Notes: generated by a model from the sequence alone, not told the origin. A DNA stretch of 64,000 nucleotides from Haloplasmatales bacterium 4B (GCA_003586005.1 NSKI01000001.1:107074-171073); one strand, 5' to 3'; positions 44,416-53,561 are shown, numbered from the stretch's first letter. Numbers and translations: made by a program.

Positions 44416-44688
44416 ATGAAAAATAAATTAAATTGTCCAGTTTATTTAATTAATATAACATCTATATTACCTTATTTAATCTTTTCAATAATTGTTTTTA
44501 CTATCATAGTTTCTTGGGTAGGAACCATGAGAGTAAATGTTGAGCAAGGTATGTGGAACAAAATGTTTAGTTATGGGAAGATGATGTTTAAAAATTCAAG
44601 TAATCCTTATTCTTTTTCTGAAATAGTGAAAACTATTAGGCTCAGAAGTAAAATTAGTAAACAAATTAAACTTTTTTACAAAATCTAA
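44416..44688 (+). CDS. Small membrane protein, unknown
   Basis: ATG 44416 after TGGAGG; 90 residues. One hydrophobic helix (about 11-33, ILPYLIFSIIVFTIIVSW) is followed by a basic, amphipathic tail (IVKTIRLRSKISKQIKLFYK). I do not recognise it. It precedes another small ORF and the ku-ligD operon. Confidence 0.55.
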   Translation: MKNKLNCPVYLINITSILPYLIFSIIVFTIIVSWVGTMRVNVEQGMWNKMFSYGKMMFKNSSNPYSFSEIVKTIRLRSKISKQIKLFYKI

Positions 44689-44748
44689 GTAAAACCAACA
44701 ACTTAATAAGTATAGTATATAAGGAGAATAAAATTTAGGAGATTTGTA

Positions 44749-44898
44749 ATGAATGAAAAAAAAGCTCTCGGTAAATCTTTAGATATGATACTTAAGGATA
44801 ATTTTATTGAAAATATAAAGGGATTAAAATTCTCTAACAATAATGAACGTTTTATTATTAAGAGAAAAATTAAAATAAAAAAAATTAGGCTTCTTTAG
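44749..44898 (+). CDS. 49-residue basic protein with a ParB-like N-terminal motif
   Basis: ATG 44749 follows TTTAGGAGATTTG. The product begins KKALGKSLDMILKDN, which resembles the LGKGL-type peptide at the N-terminus of ParB/Spo0J that stimulates ParA/Soj ATPase. It ends with a very basic tail (IIKRKIKIKKIRLL). The rest of ParB is absent. It lies just upstream of ku. It may be a chance resemblance or an independent small protein. Confidence 0.45.
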   Translation: MNEKKALGKSLDMILKDNFIENIKGLKFSNNNERFIIKRKIKIKKIRLL

Positions 44899-44957
44899 TA
44901 ATTATTGTCTGTAATGGGAAAATTATTTTTACAAACAATAATGTAGAGGTGATTAAA

Positions 44958-45722
44958 ATGGGTTCAAGCTGGAAAGGTTCAATTTCATTTGGGTTAATTT
45001 ATATTCCAATTAATTTATTTACCGCTACACATGAAGAAACTATTGGATTTAATATGCTTCATAAGAAATGTCACACACGGATTCGTTATAAGAAAGTGTG
45101 TGAGTTTTGTGATGAAGAAGTAAAAAGTGGTGAAATAGTAAAAGGTTTTAATTACGAAAATGATAAATATGTAATTTTTGAAAATGATGACTTTGAAAAA
45201 ATAAAATCAACAAAGGATAAAAGCATTAACATCCAGCAGTTCGTAGATATTAAAGAAATTGACCCAGTATTTTATGGTAAGGCTTATTATATTGTCCCAA
45301 ATGGTGGTGAGCGAGCTTTTGAATTACTTAAACAGGCATTAATTGAAACAAACAAGGTTGGGATTGCTAAAGTTGTTTTAGGGACTAAAGAAACCCTAGT
45401 AGCTTTAAGAATAAGTCATGATAATATGATATTAAATAAATTATTTTTTATTAATGAAATAAATAGTGTTCAAACTCCATATGTTGAAATCGTTGTAAAT
45501 CCTCAAGAAGTTGATTTAGCAAAAAGATTAATAAAACAAATGACATCACCTTTTAATCCTGATATATATCATGATGAATATCAAGAGAAATTAAAATTAG
45601 CGATTGAACAAAAAATTCAAGGTAAAGAAATTGTTGTACCTAAAGAAAGAGATGAAAATAATATTGTTAACTTAATGGATGCTTTAAAAGAAAGTATTAC
45701 TAATGTAGGACAAAGAGTATGA
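44958..45722 (+). CDS. ku: Ku, DNA end-binding protein of non-homologous end joining
   Basis: ATG 44958 is spaced from GAGGTGAT; an in-frame GTG at 44949 overlaps that site. The 254-residue protein begins GSSWKGSISFGLIYIPINL, typical of bacterial Ku, has HTRIRYKKVCEFCDEEV and a Ku core ring domain to about residue 220, then a short tail without a long Lys-rich extension. Bacterial Ku homodimers bind broken ends and recruit LigD. Its stop overlaps the ligD start by 4 bases. Confidence 0.95.
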   Translation: MGSSWKGSISFGLIYIPINLFTATHEETIGFNMLHKKCHTRIRYKKVCEFCDEEVKSGEIVKGFNYENDKYVIFENDDFEKIKSTKDKSINIQQFVDIKEIDPVFYGKAYYIVPNGGERAFELLKQALIETNKVGIAKVVLGTKETLVALRISHDNMILNKLFFINEINSVQTPYVEIVVNPQEVDLAKRLIKQMTSPFNPDIYHDEYQEKLKLAIEQKIQGKEIVVPKERDENNIVNLMDALKESITNVGQRV

Positions 45723-46657
45723 CAAATGATATTTTTTCACTCAAAAATATAGCGCCCATGTTATTTGTTGAAGGAGTCCCTTTTGATTCAAAAAAATATC
45801 TTTATGAATTAAAATTAGATGGTATTCGTTGCTTAGCTTATCTTGATGAATTAGGAACAGAGTTGCGTAATAAGCGTAATAAAAGTGTAACAAATTTTTA
45901 TCCTGAATTAAAAAATATACATAAACAAGTGAAAACAAAGTGTATTCTTGATGGGGAATTAATCGTGACTGTCGATGGATTGCCTAACTTTTTCGAAGTT
46001 TCTAGAAGAAGTTTGATGGCTGATAAATTTAAAATTGAGTTATTATCAAAAAGTAAACCTGTAAATTTTGTGTGTTTTGATTGTCTATATTCTAATGGTT
46101 TGCAGATTACTGATAAACCTTTAATTGAAAGAAAGAAAATCTTAAAAGAAATTGTTAATGAAAATGAATTCATTGCAATTTCTCGTTATATCTTTGAAGC
46201 GGGTATTGCTTTTTATGAATTAGCAGAAAACAAAAATTTAGAAGGAGTTGTTGCTAAAAAAATAGATAGTTACTATTATTTTGGCAAGCGTACAAAGGAT
46301 TGGATCAAGTTTAAAAAAATGTATGATGAAGATTTTGTCATATGTGGTTACGTACCTGAAAATAATAAAATAAAAAGTTTAATATTAGGTATATATAAAA
46401 ATAATCAATTTATATATCAAGGACATGTAACTTTAGGAATTTCAAAGGAAGATGAAAATTTTATTTTAAAATTTGCTGAAAATCATCAAATAAATTGTCC
46501 TTTTAACAAAGATGTTACTGAAAAAACAGTTTGGATTGAAAATAATTTAGTAGGTACAGTAAAATTTATGATGAGAACTCCATCTAATAGTTTAAGGCAA
46601 CCTGTTTTTAAAGGTTTACGAGATGACAAAAGTTATAAAGAGTGTATTTTAAAATAA
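45719..46657 (+). CDS. ligD: ATP-dependent DNA ligase, LigD ligase domain only
   Basis: The 312-residue ligase has the adenylation lysine in YELKLDGIRCLAYL (near residue 30), CILDGELIV, the LEGVVAKKIDSYY motif, DWIKFKKMY and an OB fold to the end (FKGLRDDKSY). It lacks the polymerase and phosphoesterase domains of full LigD. With Ku, ATGA-coupled, it makes a minimal end-joining system. In sporulating Bacilli Ku/LigD protects spores, which agrees with the coat genes at 38 kb. Confidence 0.93.
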   Translation: MTNDIFSLKNIAPMLFVEGVPFDSKKYLYELKLDGIRCLAYLDELGTELRNKRNKSVTNFYPELKNIHKQVKTKCILDGELIVTVDGLPNFFEVSRRSLMADKFKIELLSKSKPVNFVCFDCLYSNGLQITDKPLIERKKILKEIVNENEFIAISRYIFEAGIAFYELAENKNLEGVVAKKIDSYYYFGKRTKDWIKFKKMYDEDFVICGYVPENNKIKSLILGIYKNNQFIYQGHVTLGISKEDENFILKFAENHQINCPFNKDVTEKTVWIENNLVGTVKFMMRTPSNSLRQPVFKGLRDDKSYKECILK

Positions 46658-46701
46658 AATTATGTAAAATTGTGGGGAATATTATTTGTTTTATCAATTT
46701 A

Positions 46702-46710
46702 TGTTATAAT
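46702..46710 (+). promoter_or_regulatory. Extended -10 promoter of the HtrA lipoprotein gene
   Basis: TGTTATAAT at 46702-46710, 33 bases upstream of the ATG at 46744. Confidence 0.65.
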
Positions 46711-46743
46711 AAGATAAATTGTAAGATTAAAGGTGGGAACAAT

Positions 46744-47874
46744 ATGAAGAAAATATTTATGGTATTTGCCTTATTGGTAGTTCTAAGTGGGTGTCAGTTA
46801 ACTTCTTCTATGAGTCAAGATGAATATGATAAACTCAAAAATGAACTCCAACAAGAATTAGAGAATAATTATGAGGCTTTGAATCAAGAAGCACTTGAAC
46901 AAATTGAAATAAAATTAAGGCAAGAATTAATTGATGAAAACAATAATCAATTATCAGATATTGAAAAAATGATTATAAATGTAGTTGAAACAAAAAAAGG
47001 GGCAGTTTTAGGTGTTTCTAATTACCAAAATGATGTTATTGTTTCAACAGGGTCAGGTGTGATTTATAAACATGATGAAACAAAAAATGAGTATTATGTA
47101 ATAACTAATCATCATGTTGTTGAAGACAGCGATAAATTAAGTGTTGTTTTACCAGATAATAGAAATTATGATGCAATATTATTAGGTTCTGATAAGAGGA
47201 CAGATTTAGCAGTTATTAAGTTTTCTTCTGATAAAATATTTACAATTGTTGATTTAGCAGATTCTGATGTTTTAAAATCAGGACAATTTGCGATAGCGAT
47301 TGGAAATCCATTGGGTTATGATTACTATGGTTCAGTAACATTTGGTGTTATTTCAGGTTTAGATCGATATAAATATATTGATTTTGATGAAGATGGTACG
47401 CCTGAGTTTTATACTAGTTTAATTCAACATGATGTACCAATTAGCCCTGGAAATAGTGGTGGTGCTTTATTTGATATTAATGGCAATTTAATTGGTATTA
47501 ATAATATGAAAAGCGTGGAAGAAAATGTTGATAACATTGGTTTCGCAATACCATCCAATACTGTTATTAAAGTAGCTAGTATACTTGAAACAGATGGAAT
47601 TATTAGAAGACCTTCATTAGGAATTAAAGGTGGAGATTTAGAGGATATAAATGGTGCTTATATTTCAGAGATTATCCCAAATACTAGTGCCTATTATAGT
47701 GATTTAAAACCAGGAGATATTATCATAAAATATAATTCTGTAATAATTAATTGTTTTGCTGATTTGCGATTATTAATTGATAATGCCTTAATTGATGATG
47801 AGGTTATATTAAAAGTAAATCGTAATGGTGTTATTTTAGATATTAATCTTACCCTTATAGAGTCCCCTGAGTAA
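46744..47874 (+). CDS. HtrA-like serine protease, lipoprotein form
   Basis: I choose ATG 46744 after AAAGGTGGG; the frame is open upstream but without site. The 376-residue protein has a lipoprotein signal ending VLSGC (Cys about 18). A Glu/Gln-rich coiled coil follows (about 25-85, DEYDKLKNELQQELENNYE). The trypsin-like domain has ITNHHVV, TDLAVI and SPGNSGGALF as His, Asp, Ser, and a PDZ domain closes the protein (SAYYSDLKPGDIIIKYN). It parallels the helix-anchored HtrA at 8545, with lipid instead of a helix as anchor. Confidence 0.93.
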   Translation: MKKIFMVFALLVVLSGCQLTSSMSQDEYDKLKNELQQELENNYEALNQEALEQIEIKLRQELIDENNNQLSDIEKMIINVVETKKGAVLGVSNYQNDVIVSTGSGVIYKHDETKNEYYVITNHHVVEDSDKLSVVLPDNRNYDAILLGSDKRTDLAVIKFSSDKIFTIVDLADSDVLKSGQFAIAIGNPLGYDYYGSVTFGVISGLDRYKYIDFDEDGTPEFYTSLIQHDVPISPGNSGGALFDINGNLIGINNMKSVEENVDNIGFAIPSNTVIKVASILETDGIIRRPSLGIKGGDLEDINGAYISEIIPNTSAYYSDLKPGDIIIKYNSVIINCFADLRLLIDNALIDDEVILKVNRNGVILDINLTLIESPE

Positions 47875-47905
47875 AAGAATGAGAGGATAACCTCTCATTC
47901 TTTTT
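47873..47905 (+). terminator. Rho-independent terminator
   Basis: AAAAGAATGAGAGG pairs with CCTCTCATTCTTTT around ATAA, with a T run; it starts in the stop codon of the protease gene. Confidence 0.9.
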
Positions 47906-48206
47906 GAATGACTTTAAATATCTTCAAGTAAATTACTACAAAGTCCACATAATCAATTTCCTTGACTGTTTTACTAGGTCAACGATATCCAATGCCAAAG
48001 TAATTAAGGCATTTTTAATATTTTTTTCGCAGTTTTATTTTATTTTGTGTTTTTGACCTATATTTAAATTGCTTAGAAATTATTAGTTATATTAGTTAAA
48101 AAATATTAGATAATTTTCCAGGCAATATTTTAAAATATCTTTCCTTGGTAGAATTATTGTTGAATTACTATGAATTTTTGGTTTGCTTAATATATCTGTA
48201 AATATA
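47906..48206. other. 301-base stretch with no supported gene
   Basis: A minus-strand frame around 48000-47925 reads LITLALDIVDLVKQSRKLIM without a start or RBS, perhaps a decayed gene piece. The rest is AT-rich with stops in all frames. No RNA gene or terminator of note. Confidence 0.4.
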
Positions 48207-48347
48207 TTATTTAAAATAAGCTACATAATTATAGAATGTCTTGACTAAGTAAAAAATAACTATTTCCTCTAACGCTTCAACTAATTCACTATCATTGTGT
48301 GGTTCCTTTATAAATTTCACAATTGGAACACATATTAAATCATTCAT
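48207..48347 (-). CDS. 46-residue small protein
   Basis: ATG 48347 follows GAGGGAG. The product starts MNDLICVPIVKFIKEPHNDS, then ELVEALEEIVIFYLVK, and ends YVAYFK. It looks like a compact mostly helical protein with balanced charge, unlike random AT-rich translation. I do not know a family. Whether it is a whole gene or the start of a broken one cannot be told. Confidence 0.45.
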   Translation of the reverse strand: MNDLICVPIVKFIKEPHNDSELVEALEEIVIFYLVKTFYNYVAYFK

Positions 48348-48404
48348 TTACTCCCTCGCTCTTAACTATATTAAATATAATCTTTAATATTTCTAACAAA
48401 ATGT

Positions 48405-48432
48405 TTGCATTAATTGAAATTTAGTTTATAAT
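48405..48432 (+). promoter_or_regulatory. Promoter of acpP
   Basis: TTGCAT at 48405-48410 and TATAAT at 48427-48432 with a 16-base spacer, 33 bases upstream of the start codon. Confidence 0.75.
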
Positions 48433-48465
48433 ATAAAATGAAAGATTAGTATTGGAGGATTAATT

Positions 48466-48693
48466 ATGATTTTTGAACGAGTACAAAAAATTATAGCTGA
48501 AAAACTTAGTATAGAAACTGAGAAAATAAAATTAGAATCTCATCTTCAAGATGATTTTGGAGCAGATTCACTAGATGCTGTAGAAATAATTATGGCAGTT
48601 GAAGATGATTTTGACATTGAAGTTGCTGATGAGGTATTAATGAATATTAAAACAGTCAACGATATCGTAAAACATATTGAAAATGTTAAATAA
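48466..48693 (+). CDS. acpP: Acyl carrier protein
   Basis: The 75-residue protein has the phosphopantetheine serine in DDFGADSLDAVEIIMAVED near residue 36, four-helix ACP pattern and acidic charge. It carries growing acyl chains in fatty acid synthesis or supplies phospholipid acyltransferases. It stands alone with its own promoter and terminator. ATG 48466 follows TTGGAGG. Confidence 0.96.
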   Translation: MIFERVQKIIAEKLSIETEKIKLESHLQDDFGADSLDAVEIIMAVEDDFDIEVADEVLMNIKTVNDIVKHIENVK

Positions 48694-48702
48694 ATAATGA
48701 CT

Positions 48703-48740
48703 AAAGTGGCGAAAGCATAAAGATGTTTTGCCACTTTTTT
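48703..48740 (+). terminator. Rho-independent terminator after acpP
   Basis: AAAGTGGCGAAA pairs with TTTTGCCACTTT (one wobble) around about 12 bases, followed by T. Confidence 0.82.
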
Positions 48741-48824
48741 GAATATTTACGGGTTGATTATTTATAATTTTCATACATATGGTATACTAGTGTTAACAGT
48801 TGTTTATTAGGAGGTCTACAAAAG

Positions 48825-50537
48825 ATGCAGTGGAAAACAGAATATAATAAATGGATTAATTATGAAAAAATAGAGGGAAATTTAAGAGAAAAATTATTGA
48901 AAATGACAGAAGCAGAACTTGAAGATGTCTTTTACACTGATTTACAATTTGGGACAGGTGGAATGCGTGGGGAAGTAGGTCCAGGAACAAATCGGATGAA
49001 TATATATACAATTAGAAAAGCAAATATGGGATTTGCTGAGTATTTATTAAAGAATTTTAAGGATGCAAAAACACGTGGTGTTGTAATTGCATTTGATAAT
49101 AGACATTATTCAGAAAGTTTCGCATTAGAATCAGCACGAGTAATGGCTACAATGGGTATAAAGACGTATTTATTTGAATCACTTAGACCAACTCCAGAAT
49201 TATCCTTTTCGATACGACATCTATCTGCGATTGGAGGCGTTGTTGTAACAGCTAGTCATAATCCACCTCAATATAACGGTTATAAAATATATGATGAATA
49301 TGGTTGTCAATTAGTTCCACACTTGGCTGATCAAGTTATTGAATATGTAAATAACGTTAATGATATTTTTTCAATTGAATTAGAATCAGAAACAATTTTA
49401 CGTAGAGATGGTTTAATAACAACTATTGGTAAGCAAATTGATGATGCATATATTGAAAAAATTAAGAAAATTCAAATCAACCCAGAAATAAATAAGGGTG
49501 ACATTAAAATTGTGTTTACACCATTGCATGGTACAGCTACAAAATCTGCACTAAGAATTTTAGAGGAATGCGGGTATAAATCAATTTTTCCAGTTAAAAG
49601 TCAATGTATACCAGACCCAGATTTTAGTACTGTAAAATCACCTAATCCAGAAGATGGGGAAGCATTTGAACAAGCAATTTTACTTGGTAAAGAAGTTGAT
49701 GCGGATATCTTAATTGCGACAGATCCTGACGCCGATAGAGTAGGATTAGCTGTAAAAGATAAATCAGGTAAATATATATTATTAACAGGTAATCAAACAG
49801 GAGCAATTTTACTGCATTATATTTTATCGCAAAGGGAAATAAAAAAAACATTACCAAAAAATGGTGTTGTTTTTAATACAATTGTAACTTCAAACTTTGG
49901 AGCTGAAATTGCGATGAAATATGGTTTAGAGGTAGAATCAACTTTAACAGGCTTCAAATTCATCGGTGAAAAAGCTCAAGAAATAGAAGATACTTTTAAA
50001 GAATTTGTTTTTGGTTATGAAGAATCATATGGTTATTTAATTGCTGATTTCGTTCGTGATAAAGATTCAATCCAATCTGTATTAATGTGTGCTGAAGCAG
50101 CTGCTTACTACAAACAACATAATAAAACATTGTATGAAGTATTACACGAATTATATGAAGAGTATGGTTATTATAATGAATCATTAACTAATATTTCTTT
50201 AAAAGGCATTTCAGGAGCAAAAAAAATTAATCAGATAATGGAGGACTTTAGAAGTAATAAACCACAAAAACTTAAGTCTTTAGATATCGTTAGATCAGAA
50301 GATTATCTTGAAAGTAAAAAATATAGTGAAGGTGGAGTTTCAAATTTGAAATTTCCTAAATCAAATGTATTAAAATATATTTTTAATGATGGGTCTTGGT
50401 TTGTATTAAGACCATCTGGGACAGAACCAAAATTGAAAATATATGTTGGTGTTCAAAGTGATAATTTAAATGAAAGTATCGAAAAAAATGAGTATATAAA
50501 ACAATATGTATTAAAAAGAATTGAAAATTTGAGTTAA
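48825..50537 (+). CDS. pgcA: Phosphoglucomutase / phosphomannomutase (PgcA-like)
   Basis: The 570-residue alpha-D-phosphohexomutase has FGTGGMRGEVGPGTNRMN at about 42-59, the phosphoserine loop TASHNPPQYNGYK (about residue 145), the metal loop TDPDADRVG, the sugar loop GYEESYGY and the phosphate loop RPSGTEPKLKIY. It interconverts glucose-1-P and glucose-6-P and so supplies UDP-glucose for glycolipid anchors and decoration of teichoic acids. AGGAGG precedes ATG 48825. The next two genes follow closely. Confidence 0.95.
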   Translation: MQWKTEYNKWINYEKIEGNLREKLLKMTEAELEDVFYTDLQFGTGGMRGEVGPGTNRMNIYTIRKANMGFAEYLLKNFKDAKTRGVVIAFDNRHYSESFALESARVMATMGIKTYLFESLRPTPELSFSIRHLSAIGGVVVTASHNPPQYNGYKIYDEYGCQLVPHLADQVIEYVNNVNDIFSIELESETILRRDGLITTIGKQIDDAYIEKIKKIQINPEINKGDIKIVFTPLHGTATKSALRILEECGYKSIFPVKSQCIPDPDFSTVKSPNPEDGEAFEQAILLGKEVDADILIATDPDADRVGLAVKDKSGKYILLTGNQTGAILLHYILSQREIKKTLPKNGVVFNTIVTSNFGAEIAMKYGLEVESTLTGFKFIGEKAQEIEDTFKEFVFGYEESYGYLIADFVRDKDSIQSVLMCAEAAAYYKQHNKTLYEVLHELYEEYGYYNESLTNISLKGISGAKKINQIMEDFRSNKPQKLKSLDIVRSEDYLESKKYSEGGVSNLKFPKSNVLKYIFNDGSWFVLRPSGTEPKLKIYVGVQSDNLNESIEKNEYIKQYVLKRIENLS

Positions 50538-50548
50538 GGAGATTTCAA

Positions 50549-51796
50549 ATGAATAAAAATTTTGTTATTAAAAATCGTCAAAAATTATATGAAAAAATGC
50601 TGGATAATTCAATCCTAGTGTTATTTGCTGGTAAAGCAAAACATCGTAGTGCAGACCAAGGTTATGAGTTTACCCCAAACAGAGATTTTTGGTATTTAAC
50701 ATCTCTTGATAAAGAAGAATATATATTAGTAATCTCTAAATTTCAAGGGAAAGTGTTTGAACAGTTATTTATTAATGAGCCGAATCCAGATATTGAAAAA
50801 TGGACAGGTATCAGATTGAAGGTTGATGAAGTTAAAGAGATATCTGGTATTGAAAATGTAAAGTTTATCAATGATTTTAACAATTATTTTATAAGAATAG
50901 TAAAAGACACTTATTTCGAAAATATTTATTTAGATACATTTTACCATGAAGATAATTTTACATCTAATGGTCTAGAATTTTCGAAATATGTTAAAACACA
51001 TTTTCCTCATCTAAATGTAGAAAGTGCAAACCAAATTATTTATGACTTAAGAACTATTAAAGAAGATATAGAAATTGAATATATTAAAAAAGCAATTGAC
51101 ATTACAAATATCGGTATTCAAAATATTTTGAAACATGCAACACCAAGGATTTTAGAACGCCAATTAGAAGCTTATTATGATTTTTCAATAAAATATCATG
51201 GTGCAAATAATCGTTCATTTAAAACGATAATGGCAAGCGGCAAAAATGCTGTTATCCTTCATTACGAAGAAAATAAAGCAATTATTGAAGATAATACGTT
51301 AATTATGTTTGATCTTGGTAGTGAATATGAATATTATTGCTCAGATATATCTCGAACTATTCCTGCAAACGGAAAATTTACTCCAAGACAAAAAGAAGTA
51401 TATGAAAGTGTGTTAAGAGTAAATGAAAAAATGATAAATTTGGTTAAACCAGGATTGCTGTGGAAAGATTTTTTAGATACTGCAAAAGAAATGTTAGCTG
51501 AGGAATGTATTAAGCTAGGTTTAATAACTGATAAATCGGATGTTGATAATTACTATTATCATGGAGTTGGTCATTATTTAGGATTAGATGTTCATGATGT
51601 AGGCCGAAGAGATGGTTTATTACGTCCATTTGAAAAAGGAATGGTTGTAACTGTAGAACCAGGTCTATATATAGCGGAAGAAGGTATTGGAATTAGAATA
51701 GAGGATGATGTTCTTGTGACTGAGACTGGTCATGAAAATTTATCTAAGGATATTATTAAAAGTGTAGCTGAAATTGAAAACTTTATGAAAAAATAA
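50549..51796 (+). CDS. pepP: Xaa-Pro aminopeptidase (M24B)
   Basis: The 415-residue protein has an N-terminal AMP_N domain (1-160: FTPNRDFWYLT) and a pita-bread catalytic domain. Metal ligands are the Asp pair in MFDLGSEYEYYCSDISRT, His in GVGHYLGLDVHDVG, Glu in TVEPGLY and Glu in RIEDDVLV. It releases N-terminal residues next to proline in the cytosol. It begins 11 bases after pgcA. Confidence 0.95.
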   Translation: MNKNFVIKNRQKLYEKMLDNSILVLFAGKAKHRSADQGYEFTPNRDFWYLTSLDKEEYILVISKFQGKVFEQLFINEPNPDIEKWTGIRLKVDEVKEISGIENVKFINDFNNYFIRIVKDTYFENIYLDTFYHEDNFTSNGLEFSKYVKTHFPHLNVESANQIIYDLRTIKEDIEIEYIKKAIDITNIGIQNILKHATPRILERQLEAYYDFSIKYHGANNRSFKTIMASGKNAVILHYEENKAIIEDNTLIMFDLGSEYEYYCSDISRTIPANGKFTPRQKEVYESVLRVNEKMINLVKPGLLWKDFLDTAKEMLAEECIKLGLITDKSDVDNYYYHGVGHYLGLDVHDVGRRDGLLRPFEKGMVVTVEPGLYIAEEGIGIRIEDDVLVTETGHENLSKDIIKSVAEIENFMKK

Positions 51797-51812
51797 GGCA
51801 TAGGTGATTAGG

Positions 51813-52553
51813 ATGATTGAAGTAAGATACATTTATGACATAGACGACAAGCCAATAAATGAATATACTATCAAAAATGGTAAGTATCAATTAAGTGTCA
51901 TTAATTTAGGTGCAGCAATTACAAAAATTATTATTCCTAATCACCATAATAAGTTAGAAAATATTACTTTACGCTATCATAATTATAAAGAGTATAAGAA
52001 AAATCCCCTTTTACTTGGCGCCCTGATAAATATTAATAAATTTTTTCTTCAAGAGGATTTTTTAGTAAATAACTATTTTAATTGTGAAATTGAAAATAAT
52101 CAACTTATTTTTTCTTACATAAACCAATTAGATTATATTATCATTAAATATACATTGTTAGAAAATTCAATAACCATTGAATATGACAATAATTTAGATA
52201 TATATCTTAGCCAATTTATCTTTTTTAATCTAACAGGTAATTTAAAAGGAGATATATTAAATCACAAATTGCTAGCTAATTCATCAATCATTGACCTAAA
52301 GGAAAATTCTTTTAATTTTAGAAAATTTTGTTTTAATGAAAATGAACAATTAACGATGAGAAATGAAGAAAATGGCATTGAAATGTGTATCAAAGTTAAT
52401 AATCAAGATGTTTATATAAGTAAGGGAGAGCATTTTTTACCCGAGTTTCTTATTAACAAGAATAAAAAAGCAGAAATAAATTCTGGAGTGGGTATTCTTG
52501 TAGTTGGTGAAATTAATAGACAATTTGTAGAATATGAATTTGGGATGTTTTAA
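51813..52553 (+). CDS. Degenerate galactose-mutarotase-like protein
   Basis: Start ATG 51813 after AGGTGA; 246 residues. The first part (GKYQLSVINLGAAITKIIIP, then NITLRYHNYKEYKKNPLLLGALI) matches the N-terminal strands of aldose 1-epimerases. The later catalytic His and Glu motifs of the family are not evident and the protein is about 100 residues shorter than GalM. It may have become a binding protein or is decaying while still open. It is likely the last gene of the pgcA operon. Confidence 0.7.
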   Translation: MIEVRYIYDIDDKPINEYTIKNGKYQLSVINLGAAITKIIIPNHHNKLENITLRYHNYKEYKKNPLLLGALININKFFLQEDFLVNNYFNCEIENNQLIFSYINQLDYIIIKYTLLENSITIEYDNNLDIYLSQFIFFNLTGNLKGDILNHKLLANSSIIDLKENSFNFRKFCFNENEQLTMRNEENGIEMCIKVNNQDVYISKGEHFLPEFLINKNKKAEINSGVGILVVGEINRQFVEYEFGMF

Positions 52554-52569
52554 TATAACTATAACTAGA

Positions 52570-52606
52570 AAGCCTGTATAAGCTCATCATTTATAGGCTT
52601 TTTTTT
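52570..52606 (+). terminator. Rho-independent terminator
   Basis: AAGCCTGTATAA pairs with TTTATAGGCTT (one wobble) around GCTCATCA, then seven or more T. Confidence 0.88.
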
Positions 52607-52630
52607 AATTGTAAAAATTATAAATAATTC

Positions 52631-52659
52631 TTGATTTTCCTCAAAAAATAAGATAAAAT
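52631..52659 (+). promoter_or_regulatory. Promoter of speD-speE
   Basis: TTGATT at 52631-52636 and TAAAAT at 52654-52659, 17-base spacer, 73 bases upstream of the speD start. Confidence 0.7.
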
Positions 52660-52732
52660 ATAACTGTGTTTAAGTCTTATAAACTAATTGTTTATTTATA
52701 CTAAACTGTAACTTTTTGATGGAGTGACGCAA

Positions 52733-53545
52733 ATGAAGCATAACAAACTCAAATTATATGGGTTTAATAACTTAACAAAAACTATTAGTTTTAATATATA
52801 TGACATATGTTATACTAGAACAATTGAAGATCGATTGAAATACATTGAATATATAGATGAACAATATAACTCTGAGAGGTTAACAAATATTTTAACTGAA
52901 GTTACCAATATTATTGGTGCTAATGTTTTAAATGTTGCTAAGCAAGATTATGATCCGCAAGGGGCTAGTGTAACTCTCTTGATTTCAGAAGAAGCTGTGC
53001 CAATATATGTCTTAGATCCCTCTTGTAATCAAGGACAGTTAACCCCTATTAGAAAAAATCTTGTTGGGCATTTAGATAAAAGCCATGTCACAGTCCATAC
53101 ATATCCTGAGAGTCATCCTGATAATAACATCTCAACATTTCGGGTTGATATTGATGTTTCTACTTGTGGGACTATTTCGCCAATTAAAGCTTTAGATTAT
53201 TTAATTAATAGTTTTGATTCAGATATTATAACAATTGATTACCGTGTTCGAGGTTATACACGTAGCGTTGATGGAATAAAACATTTCATTGATCATAACA
53301 TTAATTCTATCCAAGATTATATCGATAAGGATATTTTAAAAAAATATACATCTGTGGATATTAACTTACATCATTCAAATATTTTTCATTCAAAATTAAT
53401 GATAGATAAACTAGACTTAAATAACTATTTATTCAATATTACAGCAGATGATTTAAGCGAGAGTGAACGTAATGAAATCCTAGATCAATTAAACCGAGAA
53501 ATGGTTGAAATTTTTTATGGGATGAATTTACCATCAGCAAGATAA
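52733..53545 (+). CDS. speD: S-adenosylmethionine decarboxylase proenzyme (E. coli type)
   Basis: ATG 52733 is spaced from GGAG; GTG 52724 overlaps that site. The 270-residue proenzyme cleaves itself at a Lys-Ser bond, seen here in [18 protein letters not shown] (Ser becomes the pyruvoyl group). Other family marks are [20 protein letters not shown] and [20 protein letters not shown]. The length is that of the long, Gram-negative-like class. It provides decarboxylated SAM for spermidine formation by the next gene. Confidence 0.95.
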   Translation: MKHNKLKLYGFNNLTKTISFNIYDICYTRTIEDRLKYIEYIDEQYNSERLTNILTEVTNIIGANVLNVAKQDYDPQGASVTLLISEEAVPIYVLDPSCNQGQLTPIRKNLVGHLDKSHVTVHTYPESHPDNNISTFRVDIDVSTCGTISPIKALDYLINSFDSDIITIDYRVRGYTRSVDGIKHFIDHNINSIQDYIDKDILKKYTSVDINLHHSNIFHSKLMIDKLDLNNYLFNITADDLSESERNEILDQLNREMVEIFYGMNLPSAR

Positions 53546-53561
53546 ATGGAGGTTTTTTCTT

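Noticed and set aside
52560..52732. Riboswitch or upstream peptide ahead of speD
   Set aside because: The 73-base leader has no extensive pairing or uORF with an RBS. Only the previous terminator and a promoter were found.
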